From: Phenylobacterium sp.
GTDB taxonomy: Bacteria > Pseudomonadota > Alphaproteobacteria > Caulobacterales > Caulobacteraceae
Direction of reading: 5' to 3'
DNA length: 45,273 nt
Assembly (NCBI RefSeq): GCF_024508875.1
Contig: NZ_JANINU010000081.1
Coordinates: forward strand, 1 to 45,273
In this document: positions 1 to 7,935 of the stretch, piece by piece
Numbering within the stretch: position 1 is the first letter of the stretch
How the letters are laid out: each line of letters opens with the position of its first letter
Notes under the pieces: model-generated
Seen by the model: only the letters and a program-made list of their open reading frames with translations
Told to the model about the DNA's origin: nothing
Database searches by the model: none
Position numbers and translations under genes: made by a program

Positions 1-139
1 CGCGCAGCCGCGCCTCGTACCGGGTCCAGGCCGCGATGTCCGTGGCCGGCGGCGCGGCGTCCAGGGCGGCTTCCGCCAGCGCCGGCGTCGCCGCCAGCCA
101 CAGTCCGCCGGCCAGCGCGCCGCGCCGCGTCAGAGCCAC
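1..139 (-). CDS. Exported protein of unknown function (partial, N-terminus only)
   Basis: Only the first 46 codons lie in the window; the gene runs off the left edge. I chose the GTG at 139 because the upstream in-frame codons reach a stop within a few codons, and because it gives a clean export signal: a TRRGAL segment, a hydrophobic stretch and an ALA cleavage motif around residues 20-22. The paired arginines resemble a Tat signal, but only loosely. The start lies 10 bases past the stop of the diheme cytochrome gene, so it is probably the third gene of that transcript. The mature part seen here is too short to assign to a family. Confidence 0.6.
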   Translation of the reverse strand, partial: MALTRRGALAGGLWLAATPALAEAALDAAPPATDIAAWTRYEARLR

Positions 140-149
140 GGCCCGCGCC

Positions 150-1202
150 TCACTGCGGCTTCATGCCGGCGATATAGGCGCGCACCAGCGCCAGGCCCTC
201 CTCGTGGGTGATCGTGCGGCCCAGCTCGGGCATCATCACCCCCGGCTCGTCCGACGCCATGCGGTACGCCAGGATCGACTGCTCGGGATGGCCGGGCTCG
301 ATCCCCACCTTCAGCCCGCCCGAGCCGCGGCCCGCGGCCACCGGCCCCTTGCCGACGCCCAGCGCGGCCGCCCGCGTCTCCTCCAGGTTCAGGAACAGGC
401 CCGAGTTCGAGGCCACGCCCCGCGGGTTGTGGCAGTGGGCGCAGTTCACGTCGAGATAGGCCCGCGCCCGCGCCTCCAGCGGCTCGGCCGGGTCGTCCCA
501 GCGGGCGGTGCGCAGCGCCTTGTCCGGCTTCGGCGCCCCGGCCAGCAGGCCCAGGCGGCTCCAGTGGGCGAGCTGGTTCTCCGCCCCGCCGGCATAGGCG
601 TAGGTCCCGTTCAGGTTCCGCGCCTTGGGGCCGATCGGGCTCAGCGTCTTGTCGAGCTGGTGGCACTCCTTGCACTGGTTCTGGTTCGGCACGGCGTAGT
701 CGATCCGCCGCGCCTGCCCGTGCGCGTCGACGAAGCTCACGTCGATCCGCGCCCCGGCGCGCTTCAGCACCGCCTCGGTCTGGTCCTCGTTCCACACATA
801 GGTCAGGGCTGCCCAGCCCTCGCGCTTGTGGATCAGCAGGCGCGTCTCCAGGTAGCGCACCTTCTGGTCCGGCCGGCGCAGGTCGGCCGGATAGGCGAAG
901 GTCTTCACCAGCGTGGCGCCCACCGGGAAGTCCAGCACCCCGTCCGCCCGGTATGCCGCCTTCGCCCCCGGCGGCAGGTAGAGGAAGCGGTGCTTCTCGG
1001 CGTAGTCGGTGAACAGCGGCGTGTTGAGGCCATAGGGCGTCAGCCCGTTCGGCGCCCGCCCGCCCGCGTCCCGGAACAGGCGGTAGTCCGACAGCTTGGG
1101 CGCCGGCGCCTCGGCCAGCAGGGCGTCCAGCGCGACCGGCGCGGGCGTCGGCGCGGCGCCCAGGCACATGACGGCGGCGAGGGCGGCGACGAGGCGCTTC
1201 AT
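150..1202 (-). CDS. SO2930-family diheme c-type cytochrome
   Basis: A 350-residue exported protein with two covalent-heme motifs, CKECH at residues 177-181 and CAHCH at 254-258, so it is a periplasmic electron-transfer protein. VMMPELG near 321-327 is a plausible source of a methionine axial ligand. The layout, with about 170 heme-free N-terminal residues followed by two hemes, matches the conserved family typified by Shewanella SO2930, which is regularly encoded beside a beta-helix protein as it is here. The start is the ATG at 1202 (MKRLVAALAAVMCLGAA), which gives a signal peptide; a longer reading frame to 1277 would overlap the upstream gene and bury the signal. The gap to the upstream beta-helix gene is 10 bases. 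The electron donor and acceptor are unknown. Confidence 0.85.
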   Translation of the reverse strand: MKRLVAALAAVMCLGAAPTPAPVALDALLAEAPAPKLSDYRLFRDAGGRAPNGLTPYGLNTPLFTDYAEKHRFLYLPPGAKAAYRADGVLDFPVGATLVKTFAYPADLRRPDQKVRYLETRLLIHKREGWAALTYVWNEDQTEAVLKRAGARIDVSFVDAHGQARRIDYAVPNQNQCKECHQLDKTLSPIGPKARNLNGTYAYAGGAENQLAHWSRLGLLAGAPKPDKALRTARWDDPAEPLEARARAYLDVNCAHCHNPRGVASNSGLFLNLEETRAAALGVGKGPVAAGRGSGGLKVGIEPGHPEQSILAYRMASDEPGVMMPELGRTITHEEGLALVRAYIAGMKPQ

Positions 1203-1212
1203 CCGCTCCGCC

Positions 1213-2424
1213 TCAGGCCCCCAGGTCGGCCTGCCGCTTGGGCAGCACCACGGGCGAAGGCTCGGCGATCTTCGCATCGCCCAGCGTCGGCTCCACCTTC
1301 GGCTTGGCCGCCAGCAGCGCGCCCGGCGCCGGCAGGTTCAGGTTCAGGATCGGGCCGTTCGAGATCACCACCCGCACCGGGTCGCTCGTGCCGGGGAAAC
1401 TGGTCACCCCGTCCCACATCACCGGCGGCAGCGTCCCGCCCATCATCTTCGCCAGCACGGCGCCGCCGTCGAACTTCGGATCCCAGCCGTTGCGGCCCAA
1501 CTTGTTGTCGCGCACGACGATGTCGCGGGGCAGGGGGTTGTAGGTCTTGTCGTCGAACTTCTGGACGTAGCTCACCAGCATCACGGCCGCCGTCTGGTTC
1601 TCGGCGATCTCGTTCTCGAAGACGTGGACGTTGCGGTTGGCCATGATCATCACGCCCGTGCCCGTCGGCACCTGGGCCACGATGTTGCCCTTGGGCGCGA
1701 AGTTGGCCGTGTCGTTCTGCACCACCTTGTTGCGGAACAGCCGCGTGGAATGGCCGCCCATCTGCGGCAGGTTCGGCAGGTCGAACACCAGGATGCCGCC
1801 GGCGTTGTGCGTGGCGACGTTGTCGAACACGTCGGCGTTCATCGAGTTCTCGATCTCGATGCCGGCGACGTTGAACTCGGCGCGGCTGTTCTTGACCACG
1901 ATGTTCTTCGACTGGCCGACATAGATGCCGGCGTCCGACGCGCCCTTCACGACCACCTTGTCGATCAGCACGTTGGTCGAGCTCACCGGATAGACGCCAT
2001 AGGCGCCGTTCTTCTCGTTCGGCCCGCCCGTCCACTCGACGCGCAGGTTGATGAACGAGATCTGGTCCGAGGCCTTCGACTTCACCCCGTCGCCGCGCGT
2101 GTCCTCCACGCCCAGGTCGCGCACCGTCACCCGGTCGGACGTGACCAAGAGGCCCTCGCCGGCGCCCTTCTGCCCCTTGAACGACAGCACCGTCGCGTCC
2201 GGCCCGGCGCCCTTCACCGTCACGTCGTCCACGTCCAGCGACAGCCCGTCGCTCAGCTCGTAGCGCCCCGCCGCCAGTTGCACCGTGTCGCCCGGCTTGG
2301 CGTCCAGCAGCGCCGTCTGGATCCGCTCCTGCGCGTCGGGCCCCGGCGCCACCGCAATGGTCTTCGCCTGCGCCGCCCCGCCCAGCATCGTGGCCGCCAG
2401 CAGCGCCGTGGTGAGCCGCATCAT
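1213..2424 (-). CDS. Secreted parallel beta-helix repeat protein (cytochrome partner)
   Basis: A 403-residue protein. Residues 1-20 form a signal peptide ending in AQA. The body has repeated beta-helix strands rich in V/I-x-N/D motifs, of the NosD/pectate-lyase fold type, with a PGDTVQLAAGRYEL element near residue 44 that is typical of right-handed beta-helix proteins. No catalytic set could be identified. This family co-occurs with SO2930-type diheme cytochromes; here it is the promoter-proximal gene and the cytochrome follows after 10 bases. An AGGAAG ribosome-binding site lies just before two adjacent ATG codons (2424 and 2421), so either could be used. A likely role is binding or processing a periplasmic polymer or cofactor linked to the cytochrome, but that is inference. 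Confidence 0.82.
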   Translation of the reverse strand: MMRLTTALLAATMLGGAAQAKTIAVAPGPDAQERIQTALLDAKPGDTVQLAAGRYELSDGLSLDVDDVTVKGAGPDATVLSFKGQKGAGEGLLVTSDRVTVRDLGVEDTRGDGVKSKASDQISFINLRVEWTGGPNEKNGAYGVYPVSSTNVLIDKVVVKGASDAGIYVGQSKNIVVKNSRAEFNVAGIEIENSMNADVFDNVATHNAGGILVFDLPNLPQMGGHSTRLFRNKVVQNDTANFAPKGNIVAQVPTGTGVMIMANRNVHVFENEIAENQTAAVMLVSYVQKFDDKTYNPLPRDIVVRDNKLGRNGWDPKFDGGAVLAKMMGGTLPPVMWDGVTSFPGTSDPVRVVISNGPILNLNLPAPGALLAAKPKVEPTLGDAKIAEPSPVVLPKRQADLGA

Positions 2425-2757
2425 CCCGCTTCCTCTCGTCCTTGCTGTCCCGGCATCGTGACGCGCCGTTCAACTTCGAACGTGGCGCGGTTCAGCGGCC
2501 GCGCGCAAGCCTAAAGCGCGACCCAGGACACCGGGCGGCGAGGCCTGCCCAACTGCTGAAGGAATTGTCGCGCGGACCTAGCCGGAGGTCGCGACGAAGC
2601 CGGGCCCCCCACCGAGCCCGACAACGAGGCCGGCCCGGGCGCCCTGTGCAAAGCGCGGCGCAGAGGCTCCGGCGGTGGTGATGTTTGCGTATGAGGTTGG
2701 AGGCAGGGGGATACGCCCGGCCAGAGGGCGCACCATACCGTCAGATGGGGCCCAGGA
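2425..2757. other. 333-bp intergenic stretch without a supported gene
   Basis: It holds the upstream region of the beta-helix gene (with the dyad at 2462-2489) and the 3' flank of the SUKH gene. Reading frames across it have no ribosome-binding site or recognisable protein and look like GC-rich shadows. I saw no tRNA, convincing terminator or repeat in 2490-2757. Confidence 0.5.
2462..2489. promoter_or_regulatory. Imperfect inverted repeat upstream of the beta-helix gene
   Basis: Arms CGCGCC-GTTC and GAAC-gt-GGCGCG surround an AACTTC centre. This gives ten paired positions per arm with a two-base asymmetry. It lies about 38-65 bases before the beta-helix ATG, where an operator or 5'-leader hairpin would be expected. 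The function is not known. Confidence 0.35.
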
Positions 2758-3828
2758 TTAGACGGAGTAAGGTTGGAATAAGGGGCCGCAAGGTTCGAAG
2801 TCTTCCTCGGTATAGCCGCGGGGGAAAACGACTCCGCTCGCCAATGCAGCGAGGAATTCGGCGAGGCCGTAGTCGAATTCCTCGAACGGTTCGAGCGCGG
2901 CGCCATCCTGGAAGACGATCGTCCATTCGTCCGGCGCTCCCTGCGGCGACCAATAGAACTGATCGGCGTTGTCGGAACCCCCAGCGACGATGAGACCATC
3001 CGTTCGCGGCCAAATCGGATACGGCTGTTCCTCGGGAGGCTCGAAGTAGCGTGCGATATCCCTCGCTTGGATAAGAAGATTTGCGTACGGAAGCGTGGTG
3101 TTCGGAACGTAGACGGTGAAGAGGTTCATGAAGAGACCGCTGCCGTAGAGCCGAGCGAAGTCCTTGTAGTCTTGCGGAAGTTCCGTACCAAGATAGGCCT
3201 CGACCGGTCCCCAGGGACCGAGGAACGGCTGGAAGGGTTTCTCCGGCGGAGGGACGATCTGGGTTAGCGCCTCAATGCCGCGCCGGCGAGGTGAACGGGT
3301 TTGGCGTGCTGCAGCCTTGAACGGCTCGAAGCCGGGCGCGGTTGACGCCATCCCTTCCGGCAAGCCCTCGGGCTGGATCGTGCCGCTCGCGAGGCCTGCG
3401 AGAAAGTCGGTGAGGCTGCAGTCGAAAACCTCTAAATTCTGCAAGGCTCGATCCCATACGACGATGCGCCAATCCTCCGGCCGCCCGCGCGGCAACCAGA
3501 AGAGCCGATCGTTGAAGTCGGTGAGCCCGATGTTCAGCAGCCCGCCGGCTTCAGGCCATGCCGGATAGGGAACCGACATACCCAGGTTGATCATGTCACG
3601 CGCCATGTGGAGTTCGCCTTCGAGGCTGCCTCGCCGTTCGCGACTCCCCGGCAGGTTGACGACGACTGACCCCACGAACCGGCCACGGCCATACCGCCGG
3701 GCGAGTTCCTTGTAGTCGGCAGGGAGCGGCGTTCCGAGAAAGGCCTCTACGGGCTCCCAAGGCCCATCAAACGGCTCGAAAGGCTCCGCCGGGGGCGGAA
3801 CCACTCGAAGCAGCCTTTCGATGCTCAC
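2758..3828 (-). CDS. Tandem SUKH (SMI1/KNR4) immunity protein
   Basis: A 356-residue protein built as an internal duplication. VVPPPAEPFEPFDGPW (from residue 9) and IVPPPEKPFQPFLGPW (from residue 191) each start a domain of about 155 residues containing LP-x-DYK and a later DxLFWLP or DQFYWSP strand. SUKH domains are the commonest immunity superfamily in polymorphic toxin systems. The gene follows the nuclease toxin immediately: the GTG start overlaps the toxin stop as GTGA, so translation is coupled. It has no signal peptide, which fits cytoplasmic neutralisation of the nuclease. Base composition is visibly lower in GC than the flanks, as for the toxin. Two immunity domains in one chain could bind two toxins, or one copy could have diverged to recognise a variant; both are inferences. 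Confidence 0.8.
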   Translation of the reverse strand: MSIERLLRVVPPPAEPFEPFDGPWEPVEAFLGTPLPADYKELARRYGRGRFVGSVVVNLPGSRERRGSLEGELHMARDMINLGMSVPYPAWPEAGGLLNIGLTDFNDRLFWLPRGRPEDWRIVVWDRALQNLEVFDCSLTDFLAGLASGTIQPEGLPEGMASTAPGFEPFKAAARQTRSPRRRGIEALTQIVPPPEKPFQPFLGPWGPVEAYLGTELPQDYKDFARLYGSGLFMNLFTVYVPNTTLPYANLLIQARDIARYFEPPEEQPYPIWPRTDGLIVAGGSDNADQFYWSPQGAPDEWTIVFQDGAALEPFEEFDYGLAEFLAALASGVVFPRGYTEEDFEPCGPLFQPYSV

Positions 3829-4721
3829 CTTTGTCTACCGGCTGGGTTGGGAACAACTCGCGCCATCTGCGTACCTCGGGACCCTGTAGCTGTCATGAGA
3901 ACGGCCCCCGGAGGAAGAACGCCGGGCGCGTAAAGCGGGGTCGAAGAATATTCGACGACTTCACCCGAGCGCACCCTCTTTGCAATCTCCCGCTCAAAGC
4001 TCGCCATGTGCGTACGATTCGTCGGCCGTGGGGTGAGCGTGACCAAGTTGCGCAGATCCTTGCCCGAGCCGCCCAACTGTCTTGGATAAAGGTGGCCCCT
4101 GTCGTAGCCGCTCTCGAAGCCTGGCGGCCGTCGTCGCCAATAGGCCTTCGTTCCGGTTCCAAGCATCGGAGCTACGGCTGTGGCCTCGACGCGCCCGGCC
4201 TGCCCTAGGGCGTTGAGCTCGCTTGGCCGAATATTGTCCCGCTTCAAGCCTGGAGCCGCAACCTGGCCTTGCCCAGCGGGCGCCGGCCTGCGGACTGGCG
4301 CCCCACCTCGCGGAGTCACCATCGACAGAACAGCATCCGCCGTCGCGCCCGCCATCATCGCCCGGTCGCGCGTCTGTGCTGATGCGCCGAACATCGCGGC
4401 GACACCAGATAGCGTTCCCGAGATGGGGTGCTGCGCCATGAACAGGCTGTCCACGACGGCCTTTCGCTGCTGTGCGACCAACGCTGGCGGGCGTAGCGGG
4501 TCATCGACCGGCACGAGGACGTTCGCACGTCCGTTGTCGACCTCCCGGTAGGTCTGCCCGCCGATGGTCACCCTCTGCCGAAGACTGGCCCCTTCATCGC
4601 GGAAGTCGAAGTGATGTTCAAAAGGGGAAGGGAATCGGGTGAACGGCGAGGCTTGCGACCGACCGGGCGGCGCGGCCTGTCCTGGCGTCAAGCGCGCTCT
4701 TCCCTTTGGTGTTTGAGCCAT
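3825..4721 (-). CDS. DNA/RNA non-specific endonuclease toxin (His-Me finger)
   Basis: A 298-residue protein. Its C-terminal third carries DRGHLYPRQLGGSG (residues 207-220) followed by DLRNLVTL, with a conserved Asn at 225, and a downstream EREIAKRVRSG helix. This pattern matches the Endonuclease_NS_2 class, with His210 as probable general base and Asn225 as metal ligand. Residues 85-137 (HPISGTLSGVAAMFGASAQTRDRA...) form a small-residue, moderately hydrophobic pre-toxin region; no signal peptide, PAAR or VgrG domain is visible. The ATG at 4721 was chosen because AGGAGG lies eight bases upstream; the GTG at 4730 sits inside that ribosome-binding site. The SUKH gene follows with a 4-base overlap. 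Low GC suggests horizontal acquisition. The export route cannot be told from this window. Confidence 0.8.
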   Translation of the reverse strand: MAQTPKGRARLTPGQAAPPGRSQASPFTRFPSPFEHHFDFRDEGASLRQRVTIGGQTYREVDNGRANVLVPVDDPLRPPALVAQQRKAVVDSLFMAQHPISGTLSGVAAMFGASAQTRDRAMMAGATADAVLSMVTPRGGAPVRRPAPAGQGQVAAPGLKRDNIRPSELNALGQAGRVEATAVAPMLGTGTKAYWRRRPPGFESGYDRGHLYPRQLGGSGKDLRNLVTLTPRPTNRTHMASFEREIAKRVRSGEVVEYSSTPLYAPGVLPPGAVLMTATGSRGTQMARVVPNPAGRQR

Positions 4722-4925
4722 TGCGCACACCTCCTTCTATTCGATGACCCCGGCGCGCGCTGGCAGCGAGCGCTACAGCTCCGACTCTCAACACCCTCGC
4801 ACAAGCTTGGCCATTAGCCAAGAACAAAAGTAGAACATCGCTAGCGTGTCGGCCCGACCGGGAGGCTCGGTAGGCTATTGAATCCATGCTGGCTGGTCAG
4901 CGCGAACCAAGCGACGCACTGGAAT

Positions 4926-4951
4926 GGACGGCCGGGTCGAGCCCGGCCATG
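4926..4951. repeat. REP-like palindrome (reads MAGLDPAVH on the minus strand)
   Basis: GGCCGGG (4930-4936) and CCCGGCC (4942-4948) flank TCGAG. On the minus strand the element reads in frame as M-A-G-L-D-P-A-V-H, a sequence that recurs in alphaproteobacterial intergenic regions. It sits just after the deaminase stop, so as RNA it could also act as a 3' hairpin. No second copy was seen in this window. Confidence 0.5.
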
Positions 4952-4967
4952 ACGACCCCTCTGAGGC

Positions 4968-5978
4968 CTACGCCCCCGCCACGTACGCGTCGATCTCGGC
5001 CAGCCGCTTGGCCACCTGATCCTTCGGCAGGAACGAGCCCGTGAAGCTGTTCTTCGCCAGGGTCACCAGCTCGTCCCGCGTCAGGCCCAGCGCCTGCGCC
5101 GTCTGGGTCCAGTTCTCGCCGAGGTAGCCGCCGAAGTACGCCGGGTCGTCGGAGTTCAGGGTGGCCTTCAGCCCCAGCCCCAGCATCCGCTTCAGCGGGT
5201 GGGCCGCGAGGTCGTCCACCACGCAGAGCTTGAGGTTCGACAGCGGGCAGACGGTCAGCGTCATCCCCTCGGCGACCAGCCGCTTCACCAGCGCCGCGTC
5301 TTCCAGCGCCCGGTTGCCGTGGTCGATGCGGTCCACGTGCAGCAGGTCCAGCGCCTCCCAAACGTACTCGGGCGGCCCCTCCTCGCCGGCGTGGGCCACG
5401 ACCTTGAGGCCCTTGGCCTTGGCGGCGGCGAAGACACGGGCGAACTTCGCGGGCGGGTGGCCCACTTCCGAGCTGTCGAGCCCCACGCCCGCGATCCGGT
5501 CCAGCCACGGCTCGGCGGCCTTCAGCGTGGCGAAGGCGGCGTCCTCGTCCAGGTGGCGCAGGAAGCAGAGGATCAGGCTGGAGGTCACCCCCAGCTCGCG
5601 CTCGGCCTGCGCCATCCCCGCCAGCAGGCCCTCGATCACGGTGGCGAAGGCGATCCCCCGGTCGGTGTGGGTCTGCGGGTCGAAGAACAGCTCCACGTGC
5701 CGGCAGCCGTCGGCGGCGACGCGGCGGAAGTAGGCCATGGCCAGGTCGTGGAAATCCTGCTCGGCGATCAGCACGCCGGCGCCCTGGTAGTAGATGTCCA
5801 GGAAGTCCTGCAGGTTGGAGAAGGCGTAGGCGGCGCGCACCTCGTCCACCGTCTTGAACGGCAGGTCGATCCCGTTGCGCCGGGCCAGCTCGAACATCAG
5901 CTCGGGCTCCAGGCTGCCCTCGATGTGCAGGTGCAGTTCGGCCTTGGGCAGGCCGCGGATGAAGTCGGCGTCGGTCAT
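4968..5978 (-). CDS. Adenosine deaminase family, probably adenine deaminase
   Basis: A 336-residue cytosolic TIM-barrel deaminase. Zinc-binding and catalytic motifs: KAELHLHIEGSL (residues 10-21), HAGEEGPPEY, a DHGNRAL segment, and SDDPAYFGGY near the C-terminus. The family hydrolyses adenosine or adenine to inosine or hypoxanthine in purine salvage. HAGEEGP plus NSDDPAYFGGY is the variant I associate with bacterial and fungal adenine deaminases (PA0148 and Aah1 types) that are often annotated as adenosine deaminase; true adenosine deaminases usually read HAGE with NTDDP. The substrate call is therefore adenine as first choice. The gene is alone on its strand, divergent from the MoxR operon with about 107 bases between the start codons. 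Confidence 0.85.
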   Translation of the reverse strand: MTDADFIRGLPKAELHLHIEGSLEPELMFELARRNGIDLPFKTVDEVRAAYAFSNLQDFLDIYYQGAGVLIAEQDFHDLAMAYFRRVAADGCRHVELFFDPQTHTDRGIAFATVIEGLLAGMAQAERELGVTSSLILCFLRHLDEDAAFATLKAAEPWLDRIAGVGLDSSEVGHPPAKFARVFAAAKAKGLKVVAHAGEEGPPEYVWEALDLLHVDRIDHGNRALEDAALVKRLVAEGMTLTVCPLSNLKLCVVDDLAAHPLKRMLGLGLKATLNSDDPAYFGGYLGENWTQTAQALGLTRDELVTLAKNSFTGSFLPKDQVAKRLAEIDAYVAGA

Positions 5979-6085
5979 CCGGATGTGGTCGGCCCGAAGG
6001 CGCGCCGGGTCAAGGCTTGGGGCGCGGCGGGGGTTGCGGTGGCGTCGCGGTCGTCTAGGTTCGTGCCCGCAACTCGGGAGTGTGC

Positions 6086-6721
6086 GTGCAGGGTTCGGAC
6101 GGGGCGGGGACGGTCGGTCCGGCGGCGGAGCAGAAGCTCGCCGCGGCGCACGCCGCGTTGCGCAAGACCCCGGGCATCCAGTTCGACTTCCAGGGCCTGC
6201 CCGCGCCCCCGAAGGCGCCGGCGTGGCTGGAGCCCCTGGCGAAGCTGCTGAAGTTCATCGCCCCGGTCCTTCCGTACGTGTTCTGGGGCGGGGTGATCCT
6301 GGGCGTCGGGCTGATCCTGTTCTTCATCGCCCGCGAGGTGGTCCCCGAGCGCTGGTTCCGACGCAAGCGCGTCGAGGCCCCGGCCGCCGACTGGCGGCCC
6401 GAGCCGGAGAAGGCGCGCGCGCTGCTGGACGACGCCGACGGCCTGGCCGCCGCCGGCCGCTTCGAGGAGGCGATCCACCTCCTGCTCTTCCGCTCCATCG
6501 ACGACCTGCGCGCCCGTCGGCCGGGGGTGGTGAAGCCCGCCCTGACCAGCCGCGACATCGCCGGGCTCGACGTGCTGCCGGCCGGTCCGCGCGCCGCGTT
6601 CGCCAGCCTGGCCCGCGCCGTGGAGCTGACCTTCTTCGGCGGCCGGCCCGCCGGGGCCGAGGAGTTCGGCTCCGCCCGCCGCGACTACGAGGCCTTCGCC
6701 TTCGCCGAGGCCTGGCGATGA
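6086..6721 (+). CDS. DUF4129-like single-pass membrane protein, first gene of the MoxR operon
   Basis: A 211-residue protein with a soluble N-terminus, one membrane segment at about residues 57-82 (FIAPVLPYVFWGGVILGVGLILFFIA) and a helical cytoplasmic domain (ARALLDDADGLAAAGRFEEAIHLLL...) of the type seen in DUF4129 proteins next to MoxR genes. I chose the GTG at 6086 because GGGAG lies five bases upstream; the GTG at 6080 would overlap that site. Its stop overlaps the next start as ATGA, which indicates coupled translation. It is probably the membrane anchor or adaptor of the operon's complex; no enzymatic motif is visible. The DUF4129 assignment rests on pattern and context and is moderate. 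Confidence 0.65.
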   Translation: MQGSDGAGTVGPAAEQKLAAAHAALRKTPGIQFDFQGLPAPPKAPAWLEPLAKLLKFIAPVLPYVFWGGVILGVGLILFFIAREVVPERWFRRKRVEAPAADWRPEPEKARALLDDADGLAAAGRFEEAIHLLLFRSIDDLRARRPGVVKPALTSRDIAGLDVLPAGPRAAFASLARAVELTFFGGRPAGAEEFGSARRDYEAFAFAEAWR

Positions 6722-7935
6722 GCGAGGCGCCCGCGCAGCGCCCGGCCTTCGCCGCCGGCGCGATCCTCGCCCTGGTGGTAGTCGGCGTGGTGGCCGCGGC
6801 CGCCATGGCCGTGCTGTCGGCCTACGCCCCCGACCTGCGCTCCGGCCAGGACGGCCGGGCGCATGCGCTGTCGAAGTCGGCCGTGGGCTACGCCGGCGCG
6901 CCGATCCTGATGAGGGCGCTGGGCGCCCCGGTGGTGGTCAGCCGCACGCGGCCCACGCGCCCGTCCCAATCGGCCGTGGTGCTGACGCCGGACCAGGGCC
7001 TCAGCGCGGACGAGCTGAAGGCCTTTCCGAAGGGCCCGCTCACCCTGATCGTCCTGCCCAAGTGGTGGACCGCCCGCGACCCGCTGCGCGGCGCCTTCGT
7101 GCGCAAGGCCGGGGTGATGAAGGACGATCGCGCGGTCCAGGCGCTGCTGGCGTCGTACGCGCCGCAGACCCGGCTGGCGCTGCGCAAGGGCAAGTCGCGG
7201 CCGTCGGTCTACGGCGTCGGCGGCACGCCGCTGGCCGGCTTCTCGGGCCGCCTCGGCGAGATCGATACGTTCCGCACCGTCTCCGGCGACGGCTGGACGC
7301 CGCTGCTGGTCGACGACCAGGGCCGGGCGGTGCTGGTTCGCTCGACGAAGACGCCCAGCGTCTGGGTGCTGGCCGACGCCGACCTGCTCAACAACCAGGG
7401 CCTCGCCAGCCTGGACACCGCGCGCGCCGGCGCCGCGATCCTGCAGGCCGCGGCCGCCGATGGCCGCCCCCTGCTGTTCGACGTGACCCTGAACGGGCTG
7501 GAGCGCGGCCGGGGCCTTGGGCGGCTGATGCTGGAGCCGCCGCTGCTGGCCGCCACCCTGATCGGCGTCGCCGCCGGCCTGCTGATGGGGCTGCATGCCC
7601 TGGCGCGCTTCGGCCAGCCGCGCCGAAAGGGCCGGGCCTTCGCCCTGGGCGCCCGCGCGCTGGTGGACAACACCGCCGGCCTCGTGCGCATGGCGCGCCG
7701 GGAGGCGGAGATGGCGCCCGCCTATGCCGACCTGACGCGCGCCCTGGTGGCCCGCGCCGCCGGCGGGCATGCGGCGCAGGAACACTGGCTGGACGATCTG
7801 GCGCGCCGTCGCGGCGCGGCCTCGCCCGGCGAACTGGCGGCCGAGGCCGCGCAGGCCAAGACCCGCGACGAGCTGATGGCCGTCGCGCGAAAGCTGTACG
7901 ACTGGCGAGGGGAGATGACGCGTGAACGTCGCTGA
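6718..7935 (+). CDS. DUF4350 domain membrane protein
   Basis: A 405-residue protein with an N-terminal membrane segment (about residues 14-36), an extracytoplasmic region of roughly 230 residues with the alternating strand/helix look of a GATase/ThuA-like fold (VVLTPDQGLSADELKAF; VWVLADADLLNNQGL), and a second membrane segment near 275-298. A cytoplasmic helical tail follows. DUF4350 proteins are standard members of MoxR-DUF58 operons. It starts in the ATGA overlap with the previous gene and ends 14 bases inside the MoxR gene. No catalytic residues can be named. A role in sensing or binding an envelope ligand is inference. Confidence 0.75.
   Translation: MSEAPAQRPAFAAGAILALVVVGVVAAAAMAVLSAYAPDLRSGQDGRAHALSKSAVGYAGAPILMRALGAPVVVSRTRPTRPSQSAVVLTPDQGLSADELKAFPKGPLTLIVLPKWWTARDPLRGAFVRKAGVMKDDRAVQALLASYAPQTRLALRKGKSRPSVYGVGGTPLAGFSGRLGEIDTFRTVSGDGWTPLLVDDQGRAVLVRSTKTPSVWVLADADLLNNQGLASLDTARAGAAILQAAAADGRPLLFDVTLNGLERGRGLGRLMLEPPLLAATLIGVAAGLLMGLHALARFGQPRRKGRAFALGARALVDNTAGLVRMARREAEMAPAYADLTRALVARAAGGHAAQEHWLDDLARRRGAASPGELAAEAAQAKTRDELMAVARKLYDWRGEMTRERR

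Noticed and set aside
36..2514. Long plus-strand open frames opposite the cytochrome and beta-helix genes
   Set aside because: The minus-strand proteins have signal peptides and CxxCH motifs; the plus-strand products are Arg/Pro/His-rich with no motifs or ribosome-binding sites.
4618..4887. 89-codon minus-strand frame upstream of the nuclease
   Set aside because: It overlaps the toxin N-terminus in another frame and has no ribosome-binding site or family resemblance.
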